This document shows, one piece after another, positions 1 to 6,282 of a stretch of DNA of 10,424 nt. Location of the stretch: assembly GCA_964444555.1 (NCBI GenBank), contig CAYUHC010000016.1, positions 1 to 10,424 of the forward strand. The letters are read 5' to 3'. This DNA comes from CAYUHC01 sp964444555. GTDB lineage: Bacteria; Patescibacteriota; Minisyncoccia; Phycocordibacterales; JACOZG01. Positions within the stretch are counted from its first letter, which is position 1; each line of letters opens with the position of its first letter. A program made the position numbers and the translations under genes. A model generated the notes under the pieces. That model saw only the letters and a list, made by a program, of their open reading frames with translations, was not told where the DNA came from and ran no database searches.

Positions 1-429
1 GCCGACCGGTTAGCTGGCCGCTTGCCCTTAATTTCTACCGCTACCCAGCAGTGGTCTTTGGGCTACATTTGGAAGATTAAATTAAACGAGACGGCCAAGC
101 TCCCCGCCTTTGCTAACGTTTTTCCTGAGCTTAATCATAATGAGCTTGAGGGTTTTGAACGAGCAGAAGCCTTGCGGCCTTACGCTCTGGTTTTGCTAAG
201 TGATCCTGACGCAGATCCGCGGATCAAGGAGCGCGAAGTGGTCACCGCCGACATCTACCGTTCGCGTGGCGCCGAGGTGGTCGAGGTGCCTTTGGCTGGG
301 CGGGGTTGGGCCAAGTTGTTATCGAGTGTATTGCTGGCGGATTGGGTGAGTTGGCACTTAGCCGATCGAGACGGTCTGGATCCAGTGAGTGTGCCTCTGA
401 TTACTGAGTTCAAAAAACGTTTAACCTAA
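1..429 (+). CDS. Bifunctional phosphoglucose/phosphomannose isomerase, C-terminal part (5' end outside window)
   Basis: The reading frame is open from base 1, so the gene is cut by the window edge; 142 residues and the TAA stop are visible. It matches the C-terminal SIS-type domain of the archaeal/bacterial PGI/PMI family, which interconverts glucose-6-P or mannose-6-P with fructose-6-P in the cytosol. Key blocks are WKIKLNE (visible residues 24-30), FPELNHNE (41-48) and the tail VPLITEFKKRL. The Glu of LNE (30) and the His of NHNE (46) are 16 apart, the spacing of the catalytic Glu203 and His219 of the Pyrobaculum enzyme; the tail Lys138 is the likely counterpart of Lys298. The TTG at base 22 is an internal codon, not a start: the frame continues upstream with family-like sequence (AGRLPLI). 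The sugar kinase follows after 5 bp, so the two probably share a transcript. The substrate preference cannot be read from this fragment. Confidence 0.88.
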   Translation, partial: ADRLAGRLPLISTATQQWSLGYIWKIKLNETAKLPAFANVFPELNHNELEGFERAEALRPYALVLLSDPDADPRIKEREVVTADIYRSRGAEVVEVPLAGRGWAKLLSSVLLADWVSWHLADRDGLDPVSVPLITEFKKRLT

Positions 430-434
430 CACAG

Positions 435-1199
435 ATGTATCTTTTATTTGATATTGGCGGTTCTAAGATGCGCTTAGCCCTTTCGGCTGACGGTAAAACT
501 TATCGTGATCCCGTCTTGGTATCGACGCCTTCGGATGCCGCTAGTTTGCTGGAAGTTTTTCGCGGCTTGGCTAACTCGTTGGTGGCGGGCCAGAAGCTCG
601 CGGGCGTAGCCGGAGGGATTACTCGTAAGCGTCTCGAGAGTGTGCCTGATCTAAAGTCCCTATTTGACTGCCCGGTGGCGATCGAAAACGACACCGCTTT
701 GGTGGGTCTGGGTGAGGCGGTGGCGGGCGCTGGCCAGCCAGAGGGTATTATGGCTTACGTCACGGTGAGTACCGGCGTTGGGGCTGTCCGATTAGTCGAC
801 GGTCGGATCGATCGCTCGGCCCGCGGTTTTGAACCTGGTCACCAGATTATTGATTGGGAAAATAATCGCTCACTTGAGTCACTGGTCTCGGGCAATGCCG
901 TTTCGGCCGAACGCGGAGTGGAGCCTCAGCTAGTGACGGACGTTGATTATTGGCGGGCTAAGGCCAAAATTTTGGCCATTGGTTTACATAATTTGATTTT
1001 ACATTGGTCGCCAGAGCTTATCGTGCTCGGTGGCAGTATGTTTAAGACGCCTGGTTTGGATTTGGAGGAGGTGAGGGCGGCGCTGGGAGAGATTCCGAGT
1101 ATTTTAGGTGAGCCACCAACCTTGCGCTTAGCTAAGCTTGGCGACTTCGGCGGTCTCGATGGCGCTTTGGCGTTAGCGCAAGAAAAATTCGGCGCTTAA
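435..1199 (+). CDS. ROK-family sugar kinase (glucokinase-like), short and lacking the zinc motif
   Basis: 254 residues, against about 290-320 for typical ROK kinases. It probably phosphorylates a hexose (glucose or a relative) with ATP and feeds the isomerase encoded just upstream. The N-terminal phosphate loop DIGGSKMR is at 6-13. The catalytic Asp is expected at Asp86 in IENDTALVGLGE. A second phosphate-binding stretch, TVSTGVGAV, is at 110-118, and the sugar-contact motif ExGH is present as EPGH (133-136). LIVLGGSMF (195-203) and DFGGLDGALALA (237-248) are ordinary ROK C-terminal blocks. The Cys-rich zinc motif that normally follows ExGH (CxCGxxGCxE) is absent; the segment there reads HQIIDWENNRSLESLVSG, with no cysteine. 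ATG 435 is 5 bp after the upstream stop, has no Shine-Dalgarno sequence and no convincing promoter, so operon expression is likely. Other sugars, such as N-acetylhexosamines, are possible substrates. Confidence 0.82.
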   Translation: MYLLFDIGGSKMRLALSADGKTYRDPVLVSTPSDAASLLEVFRGLANSLVAGQKLAGVAGGITRKRLESVPDLKSLFDCPVAIENDTALVGLGEAVAGAGQPEGIMAYVTVSTGVGAVRLVDGRIDRSARGFEPGHQIIDWENNRSLESLVSGNAVSAERGVEPQLVTDVDYWRAKAKILAIGLHNLILHWSPELIVLGGSMFKTPGLDLEEVRAALGEIPSILGEPPTLRLAKLGDFGGLDGALALAQEKFGA

Positions 1200-1212
1200 A
1201 ATCGGTCTCAAT

Positions 1213-1250
1213 TGCGCTCTTCGCTTGCGTCAGAGGAGCATTTATTTTCT
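1213..1250 (+). terminator. Weak terminator-like hairpin after the sugar kinase
   Basis: TGC and CTCT (1213-1220) can pair with AGAG and GCA (1232-1240) around small bulges and an 11-nt loop. A T-rich stretch (TTTATTTTCT) follows. It lies 14 bp after the kinase stop codon, the expected place for an intrinsic terminator. The stem is short and interrupted, so this is only a candidate. Confidence 0.28.
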
Positions 1251-1268
1251 AACCGCTGTTTGTTGCAC

Positions 1269-1297
1269 TTATCCACTCGGTCGGCGAGGGCGAGTGG
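1269..1297 (+). promoter_or_regulatory. DnaA-box-like site within an inverted repeat upstream of the ribonucleotide reductase
   Basis: TTATCCACT (1269-1277) differs from the DnaA box TTATCCACA at the last base only. It overlaps the left arm of a perfect 7-bp inverted repeat, CCACTCG (1273-1279) and CGAGTGG (1291-1297), with an 11-nt loop. The site is 14 bp upstream of the extended -10 of the reductase gene, so a bound protein or a hairpin could influence its transcription. DnaA control of ribonucleotide reductase genes is known in E. coli; here it is inference from one site. No NrdR-box pair or cobalamin riboswitch was recognised in this 141-bp gap. Confidence 0.3.
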
Positions 1298-1310
1298 TTT
1301 ACAATGACTC

Positions 1311-1319
1311 TGTTACTAT
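1311..1319 (+). promoter_or_regulatory. Extended -10 promoter candidate for the ribonucleotide reductase gene
   Basis: TGTTACTAT fits an extended -10 (TGn plus TACTAT, four of six to TATAAT). The predicted start is near 1326, giving a leader of about 15 nt before ATG 1341. No good -35 lies 17 bp upstream, which extended -10 promoters tolerate. A second -10-like hexamer, TACAAT (1300-1305), has no -35 either; which of the two is used cannot be decided from sequence. Confidence 0.42.
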
Positions 1320-1340
1320 TAATTAACTTCGACTTTCCCC

Positions 1341-3674
1341 ATGCCTAAAGTTGCCAAACGCTCACCTAAGATCGAAAAGAAGAAGCCTATTTACGTGGTA
1401 AAAAAGGTGCGCAAGCGCGACGGCTCCGTTGTCCCGTTTGATGAGGGGCGGATTGCTTTGGCCGTTGGCAAGGCGATGAAGGCGACGGGTGAGGGTGGGG
1501 AGAAGGAGGCCTTGGCGGTGGCCGCCTCCGTGACGCGCGACCTCAACAAGGGTGCTCGGCAAGCGGAGGGCAAATTTGTCCCGACGGTTGAGGGGGTGCA
1601 AGACATTGTTGAGGCGCAGTTGATCCTCCACGGTTTTGTTAAGACGTCTAAGGCTTATATTTTGTATCGCCAACGTCGGGCCGAAGTGCGCCAAGAGAAG
1701 GGTGAAGTGCCAAAGGAGGTTAAGGAATTGGCCGCGGAGAGTAAAAAATATTTCCGTAATCAGTTGTCGGAGTTCGTTTACTACACCACTTATTCCAAAT
1801 GGATCCCCGACAAGAATCGTCGCGAGACTTGGGTGGAGACGATTGATCGTTATGTTGATTTTATGCGAGAGAATTTGAGCGATAAGTTAACGACTAAGGA
1901 GTATGCCGAAGTTCGAGAGTATCTGTTGTCGATGAAGGCGATGGGCTCAATGCGTTTATTGTGGGGAGCGGGCAAGGCCGCGCGAGCGACCAACGTTTGC
2001 GCTTATAACTGTTCGTTTATCGCGCCCAGCCAGTGGCAAGATTTTGCGGAGATCATGTATGTGTTGATGTGTGGGACGGGCTGTGGCTACTCGGTTGAGA
2101 GCCAGACGGTTGAGATGTTGCCGGTAATCCAAAAACAGCGTGGCGAAAAAGTTTTGCATCATAAAATTGCCGACAGTAAAGAGGGTTGGGCCGACGCCTT
2201 CTCTTTAGGTCTGCGAACTTGGGCGGAAGGTCGTGATATTATTTTTGATTATTCGTTAATTCGACCACAGGGGGCTCGTCTTTCCACGATGGGTGGCCGG
2301 GCTTCTGGTCCCGCACCTCTTCGTTCGCTCTTGGAATTTAGTCGCGAACGAATGCTTAAGCGCCAAGGTCGCCGCCTGACTACGGTGGACGTTCATGACA
2401 TTGTTTGCAAGACCGGGGAGGTGGTGGTGATGGGTGGAGTACGTCGCAGTGCGCTTATTTCGCTCTCGGATTTGGATGATGAGTTAATGCGCACGGCCAA
2501 AAATGGTCAGTTCTGGATGACTAATCCTCAGCGGAGCATGGCCAATAACTCGGCTGTTTATAATCAGAAGCCGACGCTGGATGTGTTTTTGGATGAGTGG
2601 GTTAACTTGATGAAGGGTCAGTCCGGCGAGCGAGGAATCTTTAATCGTGGCGGCTTGATTAATCAATTGCCAGCCCGACGTTGGCCTGTCTTTAAACCTG
2701 ATTCCGACACCTCGGGGACTAATCCCTGCGGCGAGATTGTGCTTAAGTCTAAGCAGTTTTGTAATCTTTCCGAAGTGGTGGCCCGCGCCGACGACACTTA
2801 CGAGACTCTGGCCGACAAGGTTCGGATCGCGACGATCTTGGGCACCTACCAGGCCACTCTGACTAATTTCCCCTATCTTTCTAAGGAGTGGAAGAATAAT
2901 TGTGATGAGGAGGCACTCTTGGGTGTGTCGATTACCGGTCAGTTTGATAGTCGAGTAGTCCGTAATCCCAACACTCTACGCAAACTCAAGGAGGTGGCGA
3001 TTGAAACTAATCGTAAGTACGCCACTCGCTTTGGCATTAATCAGTCAACTTGTATCACCACGGTTAAACCCTCGGGTAACGGTTCGCAACTCTTTGATTC
3101 TTCTTCGGGAATGCACCCTCGTCATGCTCCCTTCTACATTCGGCGTGTTCGCATCGAGAGCCACAACCCGCTCTTTATGATGTTGCGCGACATGGGCGTA
3201 CCCCATCATCCAGAGGTTGGTCAGACCGCTGATTCGGCCACTACCTACGTGCTCGAGTTTCCGATCAAGGCACCTCGTGGTTCGATCTTTAAGAATGATT
3301 TGTCGGCCATCCAGCAGCTTGAGCACTGGCGAATGTTGAAAGAGAATTATACCGAGCACAATCCCTCCACGACGGTGTCGATTGGCGAGGAGGAGTGGTT
3401 GCAAGTGGCGAACTGGGTCTACGAAAATTGGGACATCGTTGGCGGGCTATCCTTTTTGCCTCGCAGCGATCACGTTTATCGTCTAGCGCCTTACGAAGAG
3501 ATTACCGAAGAACGCTACAACGAGATGGTTAAAAATTTCCCCAACATCGACTTCTCAAAGATTGTGCTTTATGAGTACGACGATCAGACGAAGGGTGCTA
3601 AGGAATTGGCCTGTGTTTCTGGGACTTGCGAAGTAGACATCCCCAGTCCCAGCGAAGAGGTCAACAAGAAGTAA
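1341..3674 (+). CDS. nrdJ: Class II (adenosylcobalamin-dependent) ribonucleoside-triphosphate reductase with ATP-cone
   Basis: 777 residues. The protein reduces ribonucleotides to deoxyribonucleotides using an AdoCbl-generated thiyl radical. An ATP-cone occupies about 17-115 (VVKKVRKRDGSVVPFDEGRI at its start). The catalytic barrel follows and resembles the monomeric Lactobacillus leichmannii enzyme (RTPR, about 740 residues). The active-site block NPCGEI has Cys463 as the radical cysteine, with Asn461 and Glu465. Cys474 (FCNL) lies 11 residues on, matching the Cys408-Cys419 spacing of RTPR; its redox partner is Cys220 or Cys224 in NVCAYNC. The C-terminal shuttle pair Cys758 and Cys763 (ACVSGTC) has the same 5-residue spacing as Cys731/Cys736. 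The PSG block at 577-580 and the MHPRHAPFYIRR segment are family-typical. No intein is seen. ATG 1341 starts the only sensible N-terminus and has no Shine-Dalgarno sequence. The RNase P RNA promoter begins one base after the stop codon. Confidence 0.94.
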   Translation: MPKVAKRSPKIEKKKPIYVVKKVRKRDGSVVPFDEGRIALAVGKAMKATGEGGEKEALAVAASVTRDLNKGARQAEGKFVPTVEGVQDIVEAQLILHGFVKTSKAYILYRQRRAEVRQEKGEVPKEVKELAAESKKYFRNQLSEFVYYTTYSKWIPDKNRRETWVETIDRYVDFMRENLSDKLTTKEYAEVREYLLSMKAMGSMRLLWGAGKAARATNVCAYNCSFIAPSQWQDFAEIMYVLMCGTGCGYSVESQTVEMLPVIQKQRGEKVLHHKIADSKEGWADAFSLGLRTWAEGRDIIFDYSLIRPQGARLSTMGGRASGPAPLRSLLEFSRERMLKRQGRRLTTVDVHDIVCKTGEVVVMGGVRRSALISLSDLDDELMRTAKNGQFWMTNPQRSMANNSAVYNQKPTLDVFLDEWVNLMKGQSGERGIFNRGGLINQLPARRWPVFKPDSDTSGTNPCGEIVLKSKQFCNLSEVVARADDTYETLADKVRIATILGTYQATLTNFPYLSKEWKNNCDEEALLGVSITGQFDSRVVRNPNTLRKLKEVAIETNRKYATRFGINQSTCITTVKPSGNGSQLFDSSSGMHPRHAPFYIRRVRIESHNPLFMMLRDMGVPHHPEVGQTADSATTYVLEFPIKAPRGSIFKNDLSAIQQLEHWRMLKENYTEHNPSTTVSIGEEEWLQVANWVYENWDIVGGLSFLPRSDHVYRLAPYEEITEERYNEMVKNFPNIDFSKIVLYEYDDQTKGAKELACVSGTCEVDIPSPSEEVNKK

Positions 3675-3675
3675 C

Positions 3676-3703
3676 TTGCCTTATTGTTTGGTTATTGTAT
3701 AAT
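3676..3703 (+). promoter_or_regulatory. rnpB promoter
   Basis: TTGCCT (-35, 3676-3681) and a perfect TATAAT (-10, 3698-3703) are separated by 16 bp. Counting 7 bases on from the -10 gives a start at G3710, exactly the first base of the RNase P RNA P1 helix. The -35 starts one base after the reductase stop codon. Confidence 0.88.
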
Positions 3704-3709
3704 GCTGGT

Positions 3710-4017
3710 GTGCGGTGTTGAGTAATCGCTCTCGCTTTCGGCTTAGCCGAGAGTGGGGGAGGAAAGTCCGAACACTCAGTTGCCTTTCGGCAACAAGGGT
3801 AGTGGTTAACGGCCACCGGGAGTAATCCTCGAGGTGCGAACAGAGACGAGTCTTCTGTCTTCGGACAGAAGGGTGAAACGGCTAAATCCTTACCTGAGTG
3901 CAAGGCCGGACTCTCAAGTCCTCACGGATTTAGAGAGGGTGCCGCTTGATCCGTACGGTAACGTACTGGACAGATAAATGATTACCTAAAACAGAATTCG
4001 GCTTACGGACACCGCAC
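3710..4017 (+). ncRNA. rnpB: RNase P RNA (catalytic subunit of RNase P)
   Basis: About 308 nt, against 377 in E. coli; it removes 5' leaders from pre-tRNAs. P1 is a perfect 9-bp helix, GTGCGGTGT (3710-3718) with ACACCGCAC (4009-4017). The universal core is present: GAGGAAAGTCCG (3759-3770), AGGGTGAAACGG (about 3870-3881), AGATAAATGA (near 3972-3981) and ACAGAATTCGGCTTA (3991-4005). Further helices visible are the P3 arm (3729-3753), a UUCG-capped P12 (3853-3870) and a GUAA-capped P18 (3951-3969). GGT at 3938-3940, after a hairpin at 3911-3937 and before GCC, is placed like the L15 GGU that pairs with tRNA 3' CCA. P13 and P14 of E. coli appear to be missing, because GGTGAAACGG leads almost directly to the conserved GCAAGGCC (3900-3907). 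An added hairpin (3779-3794) lies between the P4 strand and P7. Helix names are assigned by eye. Confidence 0.96.
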
Positions 4018-4026
4018 GTTTGCATC

Positions 4027-4056
4027 AAACGCCCCGCCTATTTCGGCGGGGCGTTT
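4027..4056 (+). terminator. Intrinsic terminator of rnpB
   Basis: A perfect 12-bp stem, AAACGCCCCGCC (4027-4038) with GGCGGGGCGTTT (4045-4056), encloses a 6-nt loop 10 nt after the mature rnpB 3' end. The T run is short (the TTT closing the stem, then GCTCGTTTG), so termination relies on the GC-rich stem. Its 3' arm overlaps the -35 of the next gene. Confidence 0.83.
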
Positions 4057-4083
4057 GCTCGTTTGCCCATTTTCTCGTATGAT
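4055..4083 (+). promoter_or_regulatory. Promoter of the ligase-like gene, predicting a nearly leaderless mRNA
   Basis: TTGCTC (-35, 4055-4060) and TATGAT (-10, 4078-4083) are exactly 17 bp apart. The predicted start is near 4090 and the ATG is at 4093, giving a leader of about 3 nt. The -35 shares two bases with the rnpB terminator stem. Confidence 0.66.
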
Positions 4084-4092
4084 TACAACATT

Positions 4093-6279
4093 ATGGATTC
4101 ATCCTTGGTGCGTTCGCGTCGAGGCCTCTCGTTTAACACCTTGGCGCCTTTGATTTTGTCAGCTTTGGTTCTGGTTGTTCCTTTGTTGATTATTCCGGGT
4201 TGGCGGGGTGATTTGGAGGCTTGGCGTCGTTTGGTTGTGGTGGGGTTAGTTCTGTTGTCTGGCGGCGCTTGGACGATTGCTCGATTCCAGCGTGGTCGTT
4301 TAAGTTTGCCTTGGCATCCCTTGCTAGCGGCGGCGATAGCTTTGGCTTTGGCCCAAGCTTTAGCGGCGGCGTCAGTGGGCCCCTGGTTGTATGCTTTGTG
4401 GGGTGGAGCTTTGGGTCCGGGCTCAATTTTAAGTTGGCTCGGCTTTGCTCTTTCGGCCGCGCTCGGAGCTTACTACTTCAGTACTGCCGAGCGAATCCGT
4501 CAGTTAGTCGGCTTGGCCAGTTGGGGATTTGGGGCCGTGCTCGTGGCCGACACTTTAGCGCCACTTACGGGCTTCCCCTTTATCGCGACCTTTGATGACC
4601 GATTGCTGGTGCTGGGGTGGTTTATCTTTCTGGGTTGGTGGCTGATCACGAGAGCGACCACGAGGCGAGCTCGTTTCTTTGCTTGGCTGTTGTTCGGCTT
4701 GACCTTACTCTGGTGGTTGCTGACGGCTCGAGCAGTGTGGTTCCCCTTAATTTTAACTTTGGTTGGTTTGGGCTGGTGGTTGGCCCCCTGGCTTATCGGC
4801 CAGCGAGCCAGGCGAGAAATGCGACAACCTTTTGGCGTTTTAAGTGGATTGCTGGTAGCGGCTTACGCTTTTTACTACGCTCTACCTTTTGTGTTTGGTC
4901 GGCTGGTTGGTTTGGTGGCGGCTCTCGGCCTGCCGGTTACTGGCCCCTTACCCTGGTTGTGGTCGGGAAGAGTAATTGATGCCGCCTGGCGTCTTAAGCC
5001 ACTGACTGGCGTTGGTCTCTCGGCTGTACCGTCTCTGGTGGCCAGTCAGGGTGTGGGAACTATTGGTTGGTGGTCGGCTTGGTTGGCCGCGGGTGGATTG
5101 GTGGTGGCCGCCGCCGCTCTGGCCTTGATCTTCTTTTGGTTGAGAACTTGGTGGCAGAGTCGCGTGCGGCCTGGTGACTCGGCCGGCGAAGCTGGTGAAG
5201 TGGTCTGGTTGTTGGGCGCGTTGGTGGCTTGGGGTTGGTGTTCTTTGTTGGTGATTGCTCCCGGACTGCCATTTTTAATTCTAATCGCTCTCTTTACCGG
5301 AGCTTGGATCGGCTTATTAACTGCTGAACAGCGCCTTAACGTTAAAACTTGGGCTTTAGTTGATTCCTCGGGCCGCTTCCATCGGGCGTTTGGCGCTTTG
5401 GTATTATTGGGCGTTGTTTTGTTGGCGGCCCTGGTGATTAGTTTGCGGGTGGGCAGTGGCTTGGTTTTGGTAGAACGTGGTTTGCGTCTGGCTCCCGTCA
5501 AAGAATCTCAAGCCGTGACTTTGGTTACTAATGGTTTGCGTTTGGCGCCGAGTGATGAGTTGGCCAGATTGCTGGTGGATTGGCGTTTGCGTGAACTGGC
5601 TACGATGTCGGCGGCGACAACCACGACTGAGGAGTTAAAATTCCGATTTAAGACCACGGCCGAGGCGGCTGTGGCCGCCGCGCGTCAGGCGCTCATTTGG
5701 TCGCCTGACGCGCCAGCCAATTGGCTGGCGGCCGCTCGAGTTTCTGATGCCCTTGATTATTATGGGGTCGGCGGTGCTCGGGCGGAGGCCGAGGGGGCTT
5801 ATGGTCAAGCCATTCGTTTGGCGCCCTACGATCTTAGTCCTGTGTTGTCGTGGGCGACGATGTTGGTGCGTCATCAAGAATCGGCGTCAGCCTTTAAATT
5901 ATTGGAAGAATTTTTGGATCGTGTGCCCACCTCGGCGGCTGGCTTGGCTGTTTTAACGGAGCTGGCGGAGCGTCAAAATAATTTAAAGGTGGTGCTGGAT
6001 CGTTACGATCGAGCCCTCTCTCAGTCACCCCAAAATCCAGAATTGTGGTTCCAGCGAGGCTACGTTTATTATCGGCGCGGTGAATATACTTTGGCTGTGA
6101 CGGATTTGAGTCGGGCATTAGAACTTTCGCCCGGTTACGCCAATGCTCTTTACTTCCGAGGATTGGGTTACCGCGCGCTCGGCAATCGAGCGGCCGCGTT
6201 GGCTGACTGGCAGTTAGTCAATCAACTTAATCCTGGTTCGGCCGAGATTGAGGCCGCGTTAAAATCACTCGATTCTTAA
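4093..6279 (+). CDS. O-antigen ligase/polymerase-like polytopic membrane protein with C-terminal TPR domain
   Basis: 728 residues. About 20-455 is a series of very hydrophobic, Trp-rich segments (roughly ten or more membrane spans). This is the general form of the Wzy/WaaL family, which polymerises or transfers lipid-linked glycans at the outer face of the cytoplasmic membrane. LLTARAVWFPLIL (209-221) resembles the family's TgSRg segment, and LKPLTGVGLS (301-310) the conserved G-x-G loop. From about 460 the protein is soluble and TPR-like: two GLRLAP-type units (462-467, 481-486), weaker units around 525-580 and 597-645, and two clear TPRs at 648-715. No His-Asn was found where ligases usually carry one, ahead of the GxxG helix (here TIGWWSAWLAAGG). 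A TTG at 4063 is in frame but lies in the terminator tail and upstream of the predicted transcript start, so ATG 4093 is preferred. murJ follows after 3 bp. Ligase, polymerase and glycosylation roles all remain possible. Confidence 0.74.
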   Translation: MDSSLVRSRRGLSFNTLAPLILSALVLVVPLLIIPGWRGDLEAWRRLVVVGLVLLSGGAWTIARFQRGRLSLPWHPLLAAAIALALAQALAAASVGPWLYALWGGALGPGSILSWLGFALSAALGAYYFSTAERIRQLVGLASWGFGAVLVADTLAPLTGFPFIATFDDRLLVLGWFIFLGWWLITRATTRRARFFAWLLFGLTLLWWLLTARAVWFPLILTLVGLGWWLAPWLIGQRARREMRQPFGVLSGLLVAAYAFYYALPFVFGRLVGLVAALGLPVTGPLPWLWSGRVIDAAWRLKPLTGVGLSAVPSLVASQGVGTIGWWSAWLAAGGLVVAAAALALIFFWLRTWWQSRVRPGDSAGEAGEVVWLLGALVAWGWCSLLVIAPGLPFLILIALFTGAWIGLLTAEQRLNVKTWALVDSSGRFHRAFGALVLLGVVLLAALVISLRVGSGLVLVERGLRLAPVKESQAVTLVTNGLRLAPSDELARLLVDWRLRELATMSAATTTTEELKFRFKTTAEAAVAAARQALIWSPDAPANWLAAARVSDALDYYGVGGARAEAEGAYGQAIRLAPYDLSPVLSWATMLVRHQESASAFKLLEEFLDRVPTSAAGLAVLTELAERQNNLKVVLDRYDRALSQSPQNPELWFQRGYVYYRRGEYTLAVTDLSRALELSPGYANALYFRGLGYRALGNRAAALADWQLVNQLNPGSAEIEAALKSLDS
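5680..5730. repeat. Two abutting perfect inverted repeats inside the ligase-like gene
   Basis: First, GCGCGTCAGGCG (5680-5691) and its exact reverse complement (5702-5713) form a 12-bp stem with a 10-nt loop. Second, 5711-5730 is a perfect 20-bp palindrome (CGCCAGCCAA followed by its reverse complement). The two share bases 5711-5713. They code for residues 530-546, in the TPR-like part. Confidence 0.9.
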
Positions 6280-6282
6280 TTT

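Noticed and set aside
3938..3940. Initial impression that the RNase P RNA lacks the L15 GGU motif
   Set aside because: Aligning by the following GCC and GCTTGA block places GGT at 3938-3940, so the motif is present.
4063..4092. Upstream TTG start adding 10 residues to the ligase-like protein
   Set aside because: It lies in the rnpB terminator tail and upstream of the predicted transcript start. The added residues (MPIFSYDYNI) overlap the -10 box sequence.
5046..5501. 151-codon minus-strand ORF antisense to the ligase-like gene
   Set aside because: The plus strand is G/T rich here, which removes stop codons from the antisense frame. The product is a Lys/Thr/Pro/Ala-rich low-complexity string with no domain.
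6248..6276. Possible leaderless promoter for murJ (TTGAGG-17-GATTCT)
   Set aside because: Spacing is right and the predicted start is the ATG itself, but the -10 matches TATAAT at only three of six bases; co-transcription with the gene 3 bp upstream is simpler.
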